Source of the DNA: Deltaproteobacteria bacterium
Lineage (GTDB): Bacteria > Desulfobacterota > DSM-4660 > Desulfatiglandales > B25-G16
NCBI GenBank assembly: GCA_020355145.1
Contig: CP070660.1
Span: forward strand, 1,039,679 to 1,051,309
Length of the DNA stretch: 11,631 nucleotides
Direction of reading: 5' to 3'
Positions within the stretch are counted from its first letter, which is position 1, and every line of letters begins with the position of its first letter. The notes below the pieces were generated by a model, which saw nothing but the letters and a program-made list of their open reading frames with translations, did no database searches and was not told the DNA's origin. This document shows positions 1 to 6,887 of the stretch, piece after piece. Position numbers and translations under genes: made by a program.

Positions 1-149
1 CTCTCTACCAGCCAGGCAACCCTATAGGCCAGGGTCCTGGTCTTTCCGCTTCCAGCCCCTGCAATCACAAGGATCGGCCCATCAAGGGCCGTGACTGCAG
101 ACAACTGGGCCTTGTTCAAGGTCTTTCCATATCTTATTTTACCGGACAT
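1..149 (-). CDS. UvrD/PcrA/Rep-type ATP-dependent DNA helicase, N-terminal fragment
   Basis: Only the first 49 codons lie in the window; the gene runs off the left edge. The protein shows the superfamily 1A signature in order: a Q-motif (LNKAQ, residues 11-15) and the Walker A loop GAGSGKT (residues 31-37), followed by RTLAYRVAWLV. Proteins of this family are 3'-5' helicases that unwind DNA using ATP in repair and replication restart. The fragment is too short to separate UvrD, PcrA and Rep. The start is ambiguous. ATG at 149 has a GAGG 13 nt upstream, and an in-frame ATG at 161 would add four residues but sits one base after that GAGG. The gene lies downstream of the permease on the same strand, separated by 138 nt with a terminator-like repeat, so it may have its own promoter, which I could not locate. 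Confidence 0.85.
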   Translation of the reverse strand, partial: MSGKIRYGKTLNKAQLSAVTALDGPILVIAGAGSGKTRTLAYRVAWLVE

Positions 150-221
150 ATTCGCTCGCATACCTCAATAAAAAGGCCTAATGGGCGTATAAATTGATAC
201 CATAAAGGATCATAAAGATAA

Positions 222-268
222 AGCCCTTTGGCCTTTCTATCTCAGCTTACCTCTATACAAAAAGGGCT
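222..268 (-). terminator. possible intrinsic terminator after the permease gene
   Basis: On the minus strand an 8-bp perfect inverted repeat, AGCCCTTT (268-261) and AAAGGGCT (229-222), is followed by the T-rich stretch TTATCTTTAT. It begins 20 nt after the permease stop codon. The loop is long (31 nt) and the T-run is interrupted, so this is only a moderate candidate. It would separate the permease operon from the helicase gene. Confidence 0.4.
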
Positions 269-287
269 GGAGGGGTAGTGGCACAGG

Positions 288-1628
288 TTACATGAAAGGC
301 ACAACCCAGATGAGCACCATGAGGATGTAGCAGACGATCATGGAAACCACAACGAAGGGGACACTGTATCCCAAAAACTGCCTCAGTGACCACTTTGTAC
401 TGTCCTCCTTCTCTCCCTTGACGAGGGCAACATAGAGCGCCGGAGCCCCAGCTATGGTAAGGTTGCTCGCAAGTGTACCCGCCCACAAAAGAGCCCAGTA
501 AAGCGGCCAGGGATTTATGCCGGAGGTTCGGCTCAGATCCCGAATCACATAGAGGATGGTCAGGATGTAGGCATCGTGTTCAACCACTGCCACAATGGGC
601 CCCGTCACCCAGTAAAGAATGGTGGTCCCCAGGAAGAGGCTCTTCTGGATATAGGGGGTGAACCATGCTGCAACAATTTTGAGAATGTTGGCATGCTCCA
701 GCCCCCCAACCAAGGCAAAAAGGGAAACGTAAAATCCGATGGCCTTCCAGTCAAGTTCCGTGATCATTTCTTCCAAGTCCGGAACTTCCATGCCGAGCGG
801 TTTTTTAAAGATCTCGAACACCACCACCAGCAGGAGTGCGCCTGCAAAGGCGATAAATCCAAGCTTGTAACCGAGGTGTTGGCGTAAGGACATCCCGATA
901 ATCGTGAGGATGAAGCCGGCACAGACGATGATGGCAAAACGTTTGTCCTTGATGTAAACCACCTTCTCCCCGCTTACGGCTTGGGTAGTCTTCTCATGGA
1001 TATGTGCCTCTCCCAACTCGGACTTCTGCAGCTTAAAGTAAAAATACGTGCACACGATCAAAAAGGTGACGGTGAGAATAATGAACGAAGACGGTCTCCC
1101 AAACTGCCAGATAAAACCCCCAAACTCAATCCCCGAGACAGAGTGGAGCATCTGAGGAGGCAGGTCTCCCAAAAGGAGGGCTGTCCCCATGAAATTGGAG
1201 CAAAGGCCGATGAACAGAAGGGGGCCAGTCCCCTTGAAGTGGTAGACCTTCCGGATATGGAAAAGCACCGGGGCAAGCATCAGCACCACTACCACATTGT
1301 CGATGAACATGGACAGAAAGCCAGCCAGTGTTCCTATGAGTGTCACAAAGAGGGGAATACTCCCTTTGGAAAGCTGCAGGGTGTAATCGGCAACATACTG
1401 CGGGATGCCGGTTTTCCCAAAGTACCCGGCGATGAGCCAGATGCTGATGAGGATCATGATCACGTTCCAATCAACGAATTGGAACGCCTGGACCTCGGTC
1501 ATGCTTCCAGCCATGACCATTGCAACCACACCCATCAGGGCGGCGGCAACACTCTCGATCCACCGAAGGATAACAAGACCGATGGTTACAAGAAACAGGA
1601 TCAGGGTAATGGTCTGGGAAAAATCCAT
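288..1628 (-). CDS. SLC13 / ArsB-NhaD-type (IT superfamily) membrane permease
   Basis: This 446-residue polytopic membrane protein has about 11-12 hydrophobic segments and the internal duplication of the ion-transporter superfamily (SLC13/DASS, ArsB, NhaD, CitM). The first half has DW at 53-54, the MFIDN motif (D110, N111) and SNFMGTALLLGD (144-155). The second half repeats DW at 293-294, has an ALVGGLEHANI segment near 305-315 and ASNLTIAGAPA near 387-397. It probably moves an anion (dicarboxylate, oxyanion) or exchanges Na+/H+; the sequence does not decide which. The second-half DN motif is replaced by VVEHDAY (348-354), which is unusual. ATG 1628 has a GAGG 7 nt upstream that overlaps the stop codon of the zinc-ribbon/Yip1 gene, so translation is probably coupled. 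Six of its eight arginine codons are CGN, unlike its AGR-using neighbours. Confidence 0.8.
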   Translation of the reverse strand: MDFSQTITLILFLVTIGLVILRWIESVAAALMGVVAMVMAGSMTEVQAFQFVDWNVIMILISIWLIAGYFGKTGIPQYVADYTLQLSKGSIPLFVTLIGTLAGFLSMFIDNVVVVLMLAPVLFHIRKVYHFKGTGPLLFIGLCSNFMGTALLLGDLPPQMLHSVSGIEFGGFIWQFGRPSSFIILTVTFLIVCTYFYFKLQKSELGEAHIHEKTTQAVSGEKVVYIKDKRFAIIVCAGFILTIIGMSLRQHLGYKLGFIAFAGALLLVVVFEIFKKPLGMEVPDLEEMITELDWKAIGFYVSLFALVGGLEHANILKIVAAWFTPYIQKSLFLGTTILYWVTGPIVAVVEHDAYILTILYVIRDLSRTSGINPWPLYWALLWAGTLASNLTIAGAPALYVALVKGEKEDSTKWSLRQFLGYSVPFVVVSMIVCYILMVLIWVVPFM

Positions 1629-1637
1629 AATTTGGCC

Positions 1638-2387
1638 TCAGAGCACCATAATCAAGAAAACCACACTGGTTACAATAAGCAATAGCAAGGCTAACGGGAT
1701 TAAGAATGCAACAGTTATCCTCACATAACTTATCTGATGGACCTCTTTAAGCCCGATAATCTGAACGACAGTCCTCCAGACCCATCCTATTGGACTTCCT
1801 ATAAATGGTATTATACTCCAGACCCTGGTCGCCTGAGAATAGGCCACAACCCTGAAGGTGACCTCAAATCCCTTTCTCCCTCCCCTGACCATAAGGAGCA
1901 AAACATGGATGATAAGGCTCGATATGAAGAGATCAATTGCCGTTAGTACAGGTGAAAGGAATATAAAGCATAGGAATATAATAGGTGAGCTCAATGATAT
2001 GGGAAACCCCCACATAGGTTTGAGAAGTCCACTGGTAGCAATCAGAAATTCCCAGAAAAAGGCAAACATGGTACTGAGAGAGCCTACCAATAGTCCGAAT
2101 GCCAAAGGCTCTCTCCATCCACCCCCGACCGGCATAGTGGAAAACATGTTCCTGGGTGAAAGGATTACAGCCTTAAGTGTCTGCCTTATTCCCCTCCATA
2201 ACCCAAGCTCTAAACGTCTCTCCCATGGTGTGGCTTGTCCCTTTTCAGTCTTTACATCTTCCTGGTTTTTCAGATATTCGAACCTATTTCCGCAATTAGG
2301 ACACCTTATCCATCTTATCCCAGGGGGTATCCTTTCAGGAGGAATACCTCTTGTATAGTTACATTGGGGGCAGGTTATCTCTACCAT
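1638..2387 (-). CDS. zinc-ribbon (MJ0042-type) Yip1-family membrane protein
   Basis: The 249-residue protein opens with a zinc ribbon: C6-x2-C9, then C29-x2-C32, with 19 residues between the pairs, the spacing of MJ0042-type N-terminal ribbons. After a charged linker (about 37-60) comes a membrane domain of about five hydrophobic segments (roughly 94-118, 130-165, 185-212, 222-249) that resembles the Yip1 fold. The function is unknown; bacterial members are hypothetical membrane proteins. I chose ATG 2387 because GGAG lies 7 nt upstream (2395-2398). An in-frame TTG at 2393 is only one base from that GGAG. The gene ends 9 nt before the permease start and its stop codon overlaps the permease ribosome-binding site, so the two form a transcription unit. 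Family assignment is good for the ribbon and moderate for Yip1. Confidence 0.75.
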   Translation of the reverse strand: MVEITCPQCNYTRGIPPERIPPGIRWIRCPNCGNRFEYLKNQEDVKTEKGQATPWERRLELGLWRGIRQTLKAVILSPRNMFSTMPVGGGWREPLAFGLLVGSLSTMFAFFWEFLIATSGLLKPMWGFPISLSSPIIFLCFIFLSPVLTAIDLFISSLIIHVLLLMVRGGRKGFEVTFRVVAYSQATRVWSIIPFIGSPIGWVWRTVVQIIGLKEVHQISYVRITVAFLIPLALLLLIVTSVVFLIMVL

Positions 2388-2535
2388 CGCCAAACTCCAA
2401 ACCTTAAGTCAGGAGCCCACTGAGTATTGCTCATCAAGTCCATTTATTATCTGTAACATGTCTTCTTTTATATCCTAACTTTAAAGAAATCAAAGGGAAA
2501 AATAAAACCCGGTGCCCTATTTCACTAGAAACCCT

Positions 2536-2584
2536 GGGGCCTTTTAAAGGCAGCAGAAGAGGCGGGGAGGTCCGGGCAGGCCCC
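2536..2584. repeat. 7-bp inverted repeat in the gap after the M20 gene
   Basis: GGGGCCT at 2536-2542 is matched by AGGCCCC at 2578-2584 across 35 nt, with a small GCCTTT/AAAGGC palindrome nested at its left arm. It begins 21 nt past the M20 stop codon in the direction of transcription, so it could end the serS-M20 transcript. No T-run follows it, which weakens an intrinsic-terminator reading. The rest of the 2388-2604 gap is AT-rich and holds no gene I can support. Confidence 0.25.
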
Positions 2585-2604
2585 TTTCGCCGGAATCTAT
2601 CCAA

Positions 2605-3837
2605 CTATCCAGATAAAAAAACAGTGGCCATGATCTTAGCATCGGTGATAATGTTCTTAATCAAGCAGTATTCATCTGCCTGGTGAGCTGATGGGGATAT
2701 AGTAGACCAGACTGCAGCCGGAAGTCCCGCCTCCCTGAAAAATGCCGCAATTGTACCACCTCCAATACCCATAGGTCTTGCTGTCAATCCGGTTACCGTA
2801 TTTATAGCCCTGGCAAGGGCAGTAACCACTGGGGAATCTGCCGATGTTGATGGTACTCCATCCTGTCGGTGAATTACCCCAACATCTATCTTGAGGTCAA
2901 GCCCCTTGGCCAGCCTATCGCTTATGGCCCTCACCACGTCAACAACCTCATCCACCTTATAATCTGGTAAAACACGGCAGTCCACATAAAAGACATCTCT
3001 TCCGGAAATGGTATTTACATTGGGGACATTTGCCTCTATCTTGGTAGGCTCAAATGTTGACCCCTCCGGTTTAAAGATGGGATCCCGTAAGTCAAATCTC
3101 TTTTTGAGTTTATCCAGTTCCAAGATCAATTTAGCGGCCCCAAAGAGGCTATTTCTTCCCTTTTCCGGTGTACTGGCATGACACTGTGCACCGTTAATGG
3201 TAAATTTTAGCCACAGCATTGACTTTTCTGCGATCTCGATCATTGTCCCTTCCTCATTGCCACCGTCAGGAACAATAATAAGATCATCCTCTTTAAAGAG
3301 ATCTCTCCTTTCCCTTAAAAGATATCCCAGCCCATATTTACTGCCTGTTTCTTCATCGGCAACCAAGACAAGGCCAACCTTTCGAGGGAAGGCCTGTCTC
3401 AAATCCACGATACCCTTCACGGCAAAATATGAACTGACTATGCCATGCTGGTTGTCCTCAACACCCCGACCGATAATCTTATCCCCCTCCACCCTTATCT
3501 TGTATGGATCACCAGTCCATAAACAAAGATCTCCCGGGGGAACGATATCCAGATGACTCAGCACCCAGATAGCCTTTCCTTCTTGGCTACCCCCCCAGAC
3601 AGCCACCAAATTGGGTCTGTACCCATTGGCTGCCCTTTCGTCAGGGGCATGAATCTCATAGAGCCGATCCGGTCTAAGGGGCAAAAGCTGCTCCTTAACA
3701 TAGTCGGCCTTTTCATGCTCTCCACTTCCGCCATTCTCTAAACCTATGGCGGGCCTGGATGTAAGCTCCCTCTGCATCTCAATGATCTCAGGCCTAAAAC
3801 TATCAATCCTTTTATACACTCCTTCCATCCCATCCAT
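2605..3837 (-). CDS. M20-family zinc metallopeptidase / deacylase (ArgE/DapE/CPG2 type)
   Basis: The 410-residue protein has the full two-metal M20 signature: H95-L-D97 in SHLDIVPPGD, bridging D128 in GRGVEDNQHG, the catalytic pair E162-E163 in ADEETGS, D191 in VPDGG and H385 in SAHQADEY. The dimerisation (lid) domain lies roughly at 205-320 and GIGGGT is at 357-362. M20 enzymes hydrolyse amide bonds of N-acylated amino acids or short peptides (acetylornithine deacetylase, succinyl-diaminopimelate desuccinylase, di/tripeptidases). All expected ligands are present, so it should be active; the substrate cannot be read from the sequence. It has no signal peptide, so it is cytosolic. ATG 3837 has AGGAGG 7 nt upstream. 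It follows serS by 32 nt on the same strand and is probably co-transcribed with it. No arginine or lysine biosynthesis genes are nearby to narrow its role. Confidence 0.88.
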   Translation of the reverse strand: MDGMEGVYKRIDSFRPEIIEMQRELTSRPAIGLENGGSGEHEKADYVKEQLLPLRPDRLYEIHAPDERAANGYRPNLVAVWGGSQEGKAIWVLSHLDIVPPGDLCLWTGDPYKIRVEGDKIIGRGVEDNQHGIVSSYFAVKGIVDLRQAFPRKVGLVLVADEETGSKYGLGYLLRERRDLFKEDDLIIVPDGGNEEGTMIEIAEKSMLWLKFTINGAQCHASTPEKGRNSLFGAAKLILELDKLKKRFDLRDPIFKPEGSTFEPTKIEANVPNVNTISGRDVFYVDCRVLPDYKVDEVVDVVRAISDRLAKGLDLKIDVGVIHRQDGVPSTSADSPVVTALARAINTVTGLTARPMGIGGGTIAAFFREAGLPAAVWSTISPSAHQADEYCLIKNIITDAKIMATVFLSG

Positions 3838-3869
3838 TGGAGATCCTCCTGTCCAGAGATACTGAATTA

Positions 3870-5150
3870 CTAGCCTCCTTTCCCAATAATAGACAGCCCA
3901 TCCAGGTACGGCCTTAGGGCCTCTGGAATAACCACGCTTCCGTCAGGCTGCTGATAATTCTCCAAGACTGCCACCAGGGTTCTTCCAACTGCCAGGCCTG
4001 AGCCGTTAAGGGTATGGACGAGTTCTGTACCCCTTCCCTTTTTTCTTCTAAAGCGAATATTTGTCCTTCTGGCCTGGAAGTCTGTAAAGTTACTGCAAGA
4101 GGATATCTCCCTAAATAGCCGCTGTCCTGGGAGCCAGACCTCAATATCATAGGTCTTAGCAGCAGAAAAGCCGAGATCACCTGTACATAGTGAAACTACC
4201 CTATATGGAAGCTCCAGTTTTTTTAAGATCTCCTCTGCATCGGCAGTTAGGGACTCCAATTCCTGGTCTGAATCTTCAGGACAGCAAAATTTAACCAGTT
4301 CCACCTTGTTAAATTGGTGTTGCCTAATAAGCCCCCTTGTGTCTTTACCGTAACTGCCTGCCTCTGAACGGAAACACGGCGTATATGAGACATACCCAAT
4401 GGGAAGTTCATCAAAGGATAGGGTTTCATCCCTGTGTATATTGGTAACCGGCACCTCTGCCGTAGGAATGAGAAATAGATCCCAGCCATCCACCTTGAAT
4501 AGGTCCTCCCTAAATTTGGGTAATTGACCCGTTCCGGTCATACTAACGGAGTTGACAAGAAATGGGGGAAGTATCTCGGTGTAACCATGTTGATTGGTAT
4601 GAATATCGAGCATGAAATTTATCAGAGCCCTTTCCATCTTGGCACCTAGTCCACTTTGAAGGGAAAATCTACTCCTGGCGATCTTGGCTGCCCGGGAAAA
4701 ATCAAGGATATTGAGCCTTTCTCCGATCTCCCAATGAGGGCAAGGGCTAAAATCAAATTCCTTGATCCTTCCCCACCTCCTGACAACCGGATTATCATCG
4801 GCATTCTTACCCACAACCACTGATTCATGGGGGATATTGGGGATAAGCATCAAAAGCCTATTCAGCTGATCCACTATCTCAGGTAGCTCGGTCTCCATGC
4901 CCTTTATCTCTTTGGAGACGGTCTTCATATCAGAGATGAGGGATGATGTATCTTGTCCTGTCTTTTTTATGGCCGCTATCTGGTCAGAAACCCTATTGCG
5001 CTGATACCTAAGCTCTTCAAGGCTGGCCTGGATAGAACGCCTCTTCTCATCCAGAGATTGAAACCTGGAAAGATCAAGATCATAGCCCCTGTCTTTGAGC
5101 ATATAAGCTACCAGATCCAGGTTAGACCGGACAAATTTTAGATCAAGCAT
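3870..5150 (-). CDS. serS: seryl-tRNA synthetase
   Basis: This class II aminoacyl-tRNA synthetase joins serine to tRNA(Ser), and to tRNA(Sec) where present, in the cytosol. At 426 residues it has the usual bacterial SerS length. Residues 1 to about 105 form the tRNA-binding helical arm, with a heptad-rich coiled coil from about 30 to 100. The catalytic domain follows, with motif 2 as TPCFRSEAGSYGKDTRGL and RQHQFNKVEL, and motif 3 as NGSGLAVGRTLVAVLEN near the C-terminus. The start is well supported: AAGGAGG (5157-5163) lies 6 nt before ATG 5150. It is the first gene of a probable serS-M20 unit. The upstream 419-nt gap contains several perfect hairpins that could act as a leader, but I see no T-box motif. 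Confidence 0.97.
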   Translation of the reverse strand: MLDLKFVRSNLDLVAYMLKDRGYDLDLSRFQSLDEKRRSIQASLEELRYQRNRVSDQIAAIKKTGQDTSSLISDMKTVSKEIKGMETELPEIVDQLNRLLMLIPNIPHESVVVGKNADDNPVVRRWGRIKEFDFSPCPHWEIGERLNILDFSRAAKIARSRFSLQSGLGAKMERALINFMLDIHTNQHGYTEILPPFLVNSVSMTGTGQLPKFREDLFKVDGWDLFLIPTAEVPVTNIHRDETLSFDELPIGYVSYTPCFRSEAGSYGKDTRGLIRQHQFNKVELVKFCCPEDSDQELESLTADAEEILKKLELPYRVVSLCTGDLGFSAAKTYDIEVWLPGQRLFREISSCSNFTDFQARRTNIRFRRKKGRGTELVHTLNGSGLAVGRTLVAVLENYQQPDGSVVIPEALRPYLDGLSIIGKGG

Positions 5151-5310
5151 ACCGCGCCTCCTTAGTGTTTGTTTAGTTTCGCTATGTTTATTGAGTTTAT
5201 AGGGCGTGGCCGCTCACCCAAAACATGGGCTGGCCCTGTTGAGTATACTAGCGCTAACCGACATAGATTCGCAGGATAAACTCAGCCTTTGAATCCTGGA
5301 TTATGCCACC

Positions 5311-5327
5311 TAGAGTACATTACTCTA
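5311..5327. repeat. perfect hairpin, 7-bp stem, 3-nt loop
   Basis: TAGAGTA, loop CAT, then TACTCTA: a perfect 7-bp inverted repeat. It is one of a cluster upstream of serS. The tight three-base loop matches that of the hairpin at 5400-5416. Confidence 0.7.
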
Positions 5328-5361
5328 CAGGGCTGGGGCTGTTTCCGAAAGGCTTATCTCT

Positions 5362-5416
5362 ATCCGCCTGACACTAACCACTTCGGCTCGCAGTGGCCAA
5401 TCCGCCTGAGGCGGAT
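5362..5416. repeat. repeated ATCCGCCTGA with two alternative 7-bp helices
   Basis: ATCCGCCTGA occurs at 5362-5371 and again at 5400-5409. GGCGGAT at 5410-5416 can pair with the near copy, giving a 7-bp hairpin with loop TGA at 5400-5416. It can equally pair with the far copy at 5362-5368, enclosing the hairpin CCACT (5378-5382)/AGTGG (5392-5396). The two pairings exclude each other. All of this is visible directly; a switching role is inference, and a duplicated palindromic repeat unit is the simpler explanation. Confidence 0.65.
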
Positions 5417-5451
5417 CAGGGTTTACTCCTCGAAGGCCTTTATGAATCTAC

Positions 5452-5467
5452 CCCGCAGGATTGCGGG
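5452..5467. repeat. GC-rich hairpin, 6-bp stem, tetraloop
   Basis: CCCGCA, loop GGAT, then TGCGGG form a perfect 6-bp inverted repeat. It is the rightmost stem of the cluster, hence the first transcribed on the serS strand. Confidence 0.65.
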
Positions 5468-5530
5468 ATTATATCCTGAATTCTTGGCCACCTCCCTCTA
5501 TATCATCTGGGGAAGGTAACTGGGGATCTC

Positions 5531-5550
5531 AAAAAAAATCTGTTGGATTT
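5531..5550 (-). terminator. possible weak intrinsic terminator after the DUF3426 gene
   Basis: On the minus strand AAATC-CAACA-GATTT is followed directly by five more T residues, making a run of eight T in all. It lies 20 nt past the DUF3426 stop codon. The T-run is good but the stem is only 5 bp and AT-rich, so termination may be inefficient. Confidence 0.35.
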
Positions 5551-5569
5551 AGGCATAAGGATCTTTAGG

Positions 5570-6586
5570 CTACTTTCCAGCAGGGGAAGAACTTATTGCC
5601 TCTACAGTAAATTCGCTCATATCTTCGGGTAAGTCGCTAAAAATAATCATAAAGGGAATAGAGGAGTCGGGTTGGATATTTATATTCATCTTATCCTTGC
5701 CAAGCTTATCCTTTAGCCGATTATCTATCTCTTCTGTGGACAGAGATAGTATTTCCTTATCGCTAATCGGGTTACCAGCAAAGACAATCTTGCTCTTAAC
5801 CACCGTACCCTTGGAATCCAGGATATTCGATTTGATCCTGATAAAACTCCTTCTATCTGGGTAATTATTTGTTACCAAACCCTTAACCACAAAGAGCTTA
5901 GCAGCCTTCTCCGAATCCACAAAAGTGCCATTTAAATCACTGAAGGCCAGTCTTCTGTTTCCCATGTCAAAGGCCTGTTCCTTAGATAGAGGCCTTTTAA
6001 AGAAAGGAATGTATTCTGAGAGCAAGTCTGGTTTAAACTTAAACAACGCAAATGCAGCCCCGGCAAGTAGAAGAATTACCACTGAAATTGTGATCCACGG
6101 CGAGATGTCCGCTCTGCGCCCTTTCCTAATAACCGGTTCGGGTTTGAATAGCTCTTCTTCCTCTTCTACCTCTTCCCTTTCCAATTCCTCCGGGGCGCTG
6201 ATCTCTTCTTCAACCCTTGCTTCCTTATCAATCTCCGCCTCTTCTGCCTTCTTCTTTATCACGTCTGAGTCCAATTGAGATAACTCTTCAAAGGAGATTG
6301 GTTCTAATCCCTCCTCTTCCTTACTGAGCTCTTCCTCAATCTCTTCGGAAATGCTATCAGCAAAATCCGAGACCTGATCCTCTTCTTTAGGAACCTCCTC
6401 TGGCTGTATAACCGCTGTCTCCCCCATTTTCTCTGTAGGGGCCTCCTCAATCTGGGGCTCTTCCTTGAGCGGAAAGGCAGTAAACACATGTTTACAATTG
6501 GAGCATCTAACCTTTGAGCCGGTTTCCTTCAGAAGACCTTCCTCAAGGCTGAATTTAGTCTGGCATTCCTCACAGGCAATTATCAT
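5570..6586 (-). CDS. zinc-ribbon and DUF3426 domain membrane protein
   Basis: The 338-residue protein has three parts. The N-terminal zinc ribbon has C5-x2-C8 and C28-x2-C31 (MJ0042/zinc_ribbon_5 type). A very acidic, Glu-rich linker spans about 41-148. One transmembrane helix (about 163-184) is followed by a C-terminal domain (about 205-338) with the DUF3426 pattern: LFVVKGLVTNNYPD, SNILDSKGTVV and a late PDSSIPFMIIFSDLP. The expected topology is ribbon in the cytoplasm and DUF3426 domain outside the membrane. The family is common in Proteobacteria and Desulfobacterota; its function is not established. ATG 6586 has AAGGAG (6595-6600) 8 nt upstream. It appears to be a single-gene unit, with a weak terminator behind it and a divergent gap in front. 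Assignment is firm; role is unknown. Confidence 0.85.
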   Translation of the reverse strand: MIIACEECQTKFSLEEGLLKETGSKVRCSNCKHVFTAFPLKEEPQIEEAPTEKMGETAVIQPEEVPKEEDQVSDFADSISEEIEEELSKEEEGLEPISFEELSQLDSDVIKKKAEEAEIDKEARVEEEISAPEELEREEVEEEEELFKPEPVIRKGRRADISPWITISVVILLLAGAAFALFKFKPDLLSEYIPFFKRPLSKEQAFDMGNRRLAFSDLNGTFVDSEKAAKLFVVKGLVTNNYPDRRSFIRIKSNILDSKGTVVKSKIVFAGNPISDKEILSLSTEEIDNRLKDKLGKDKMNINIQPDSSIPFMIIFSDLPEDMSEFTVEAISSSPAGK

Positions 6587-6710
6587 ATCTATTCTCCTTA
6601 AATTAATCCCTTTTTTCTAAGCTAAGGATTACGGTAGCGATCAAGCTTATTGAATTGATTAGTGCCTAGATCTCAACAGATTTTTCATCTCTTTCTCTAA
6701 TACCTCTAAG

Positions 6711-6739
6711 TACATAGCACAATGTTAATCCTGTATCAA
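6711..6739 (-). promoter_or_regulatory. possible sigma70-type promoter for the DUF3426 gene
   Basis: On the minus strand TTGATA (6739-6734), a 17-nt spacer and TATGTA (6716-6711) preceded by TG (extended -10) form a plausible but imperfect promoter, about 125 nt before the start codon. In AT-rich DNA such matches arise by chance. Confidence 0.25.
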
Positions 6740-6875
6740 TAATATCTCAATAATTATTACAGGTTTTCCTTTAATTGACAACAAAATGTCCTTTGCTGAT
6801 TTGCAGTCCATTCTAATATCCTAATCATGTCCAATCAAGAGAGCCTTTTATCTCCAAATTCCTATCGAATAAATA

Positions 6876-6887
6876 TTGAATATTCAA
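6876..6887. repeat. 12-bp perfect palindrome, possible operator
   Basis: TTGAATATTCAA is its own reverse complement. Related half-motifs recur at 6901-6908 (AATATTCA) and 6935-6943 (AATATTGAA), all about 60-135 nt upstream of the sdh -35 box. A dimeric regulator site is possible; base composition alone could also give this. Confidence 0.35.

Larger units (their letters stand above)
5151..5569. other. 419-nt gap between the DUF3426 gene and serS, rich in perfect hairpins
   Basis: There is no convincing gene here. Besides a terminator-like element at its right end, the stretch 5222-5467 is less AT-rich than the other long gap (6587-7096) and holds a series of short perfect inverted repeats: 5311-5327, 5378-5396, 5400-5416 and 5452-5467, plus GGGCTGGCCC (5227-5236). 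An imperfect GC-rich hairpin lies at about 5201-5220, close to serS. The layout suits either a structured leader or small RNA transcribed leftward toward serS, or a dispersed palindromic repeat element. Searching by eye for tmRNA, RNase P, SRP RNA, T-box and cobalamin riboswitch signatures gave no sound match. Confidence 0.55.

Noticed and set aside
981..1685. A 234-codon open frame on the plus strand
   Set aside because: It lies opposite the permease gene. Its translation is low-complexity and charged with no domain, and it has no ribosome-binding site. It is a shadow of the permease.
2391..2393. TTG at 2393 as start of the zinc-ribbon/Yip1 gene
   Set aside because: It is one base from the GGAG; the ATG at 2387 has a proper 7-nt spacing and places the ribbon at the usual distance from the N-terminus.
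2467..2493. Possible leftward promoter before the Yip1 gene (TTGATT and TATAAA)
   Set aside because: The spacer is only 15 nt and other -35 choices are poor; in AT-rich DNA this is not better than chance.
5391..5398. GCCACTG on the minus strand, resembling the core box of cobalamin riboswitches
   Set aside because: The other conserved boxes of the riboswitch are absent, and the next gene is serS, not a cobalamin gene.
5289..5519. A 76-codon open frame starting at TTG in the gap upstream of serS
   Set aside because: It starts at TTG with no Shine-Dalgarno sequence, the product has no recognisable domain, and it runs straight through four perfect hairpins. The region reads better as RNA or repeat.
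5151..5569. T-box leader for serS
   Set aside because: No AGGGTGGNACCGCG-type T-box sequence and no terminator/antiterminator pair is visible before serS.
6775..6780. A second TTGACA in the sdhC upstream region
   Set aside because: No acceptable -10 box lies 16-18 nt downstream.
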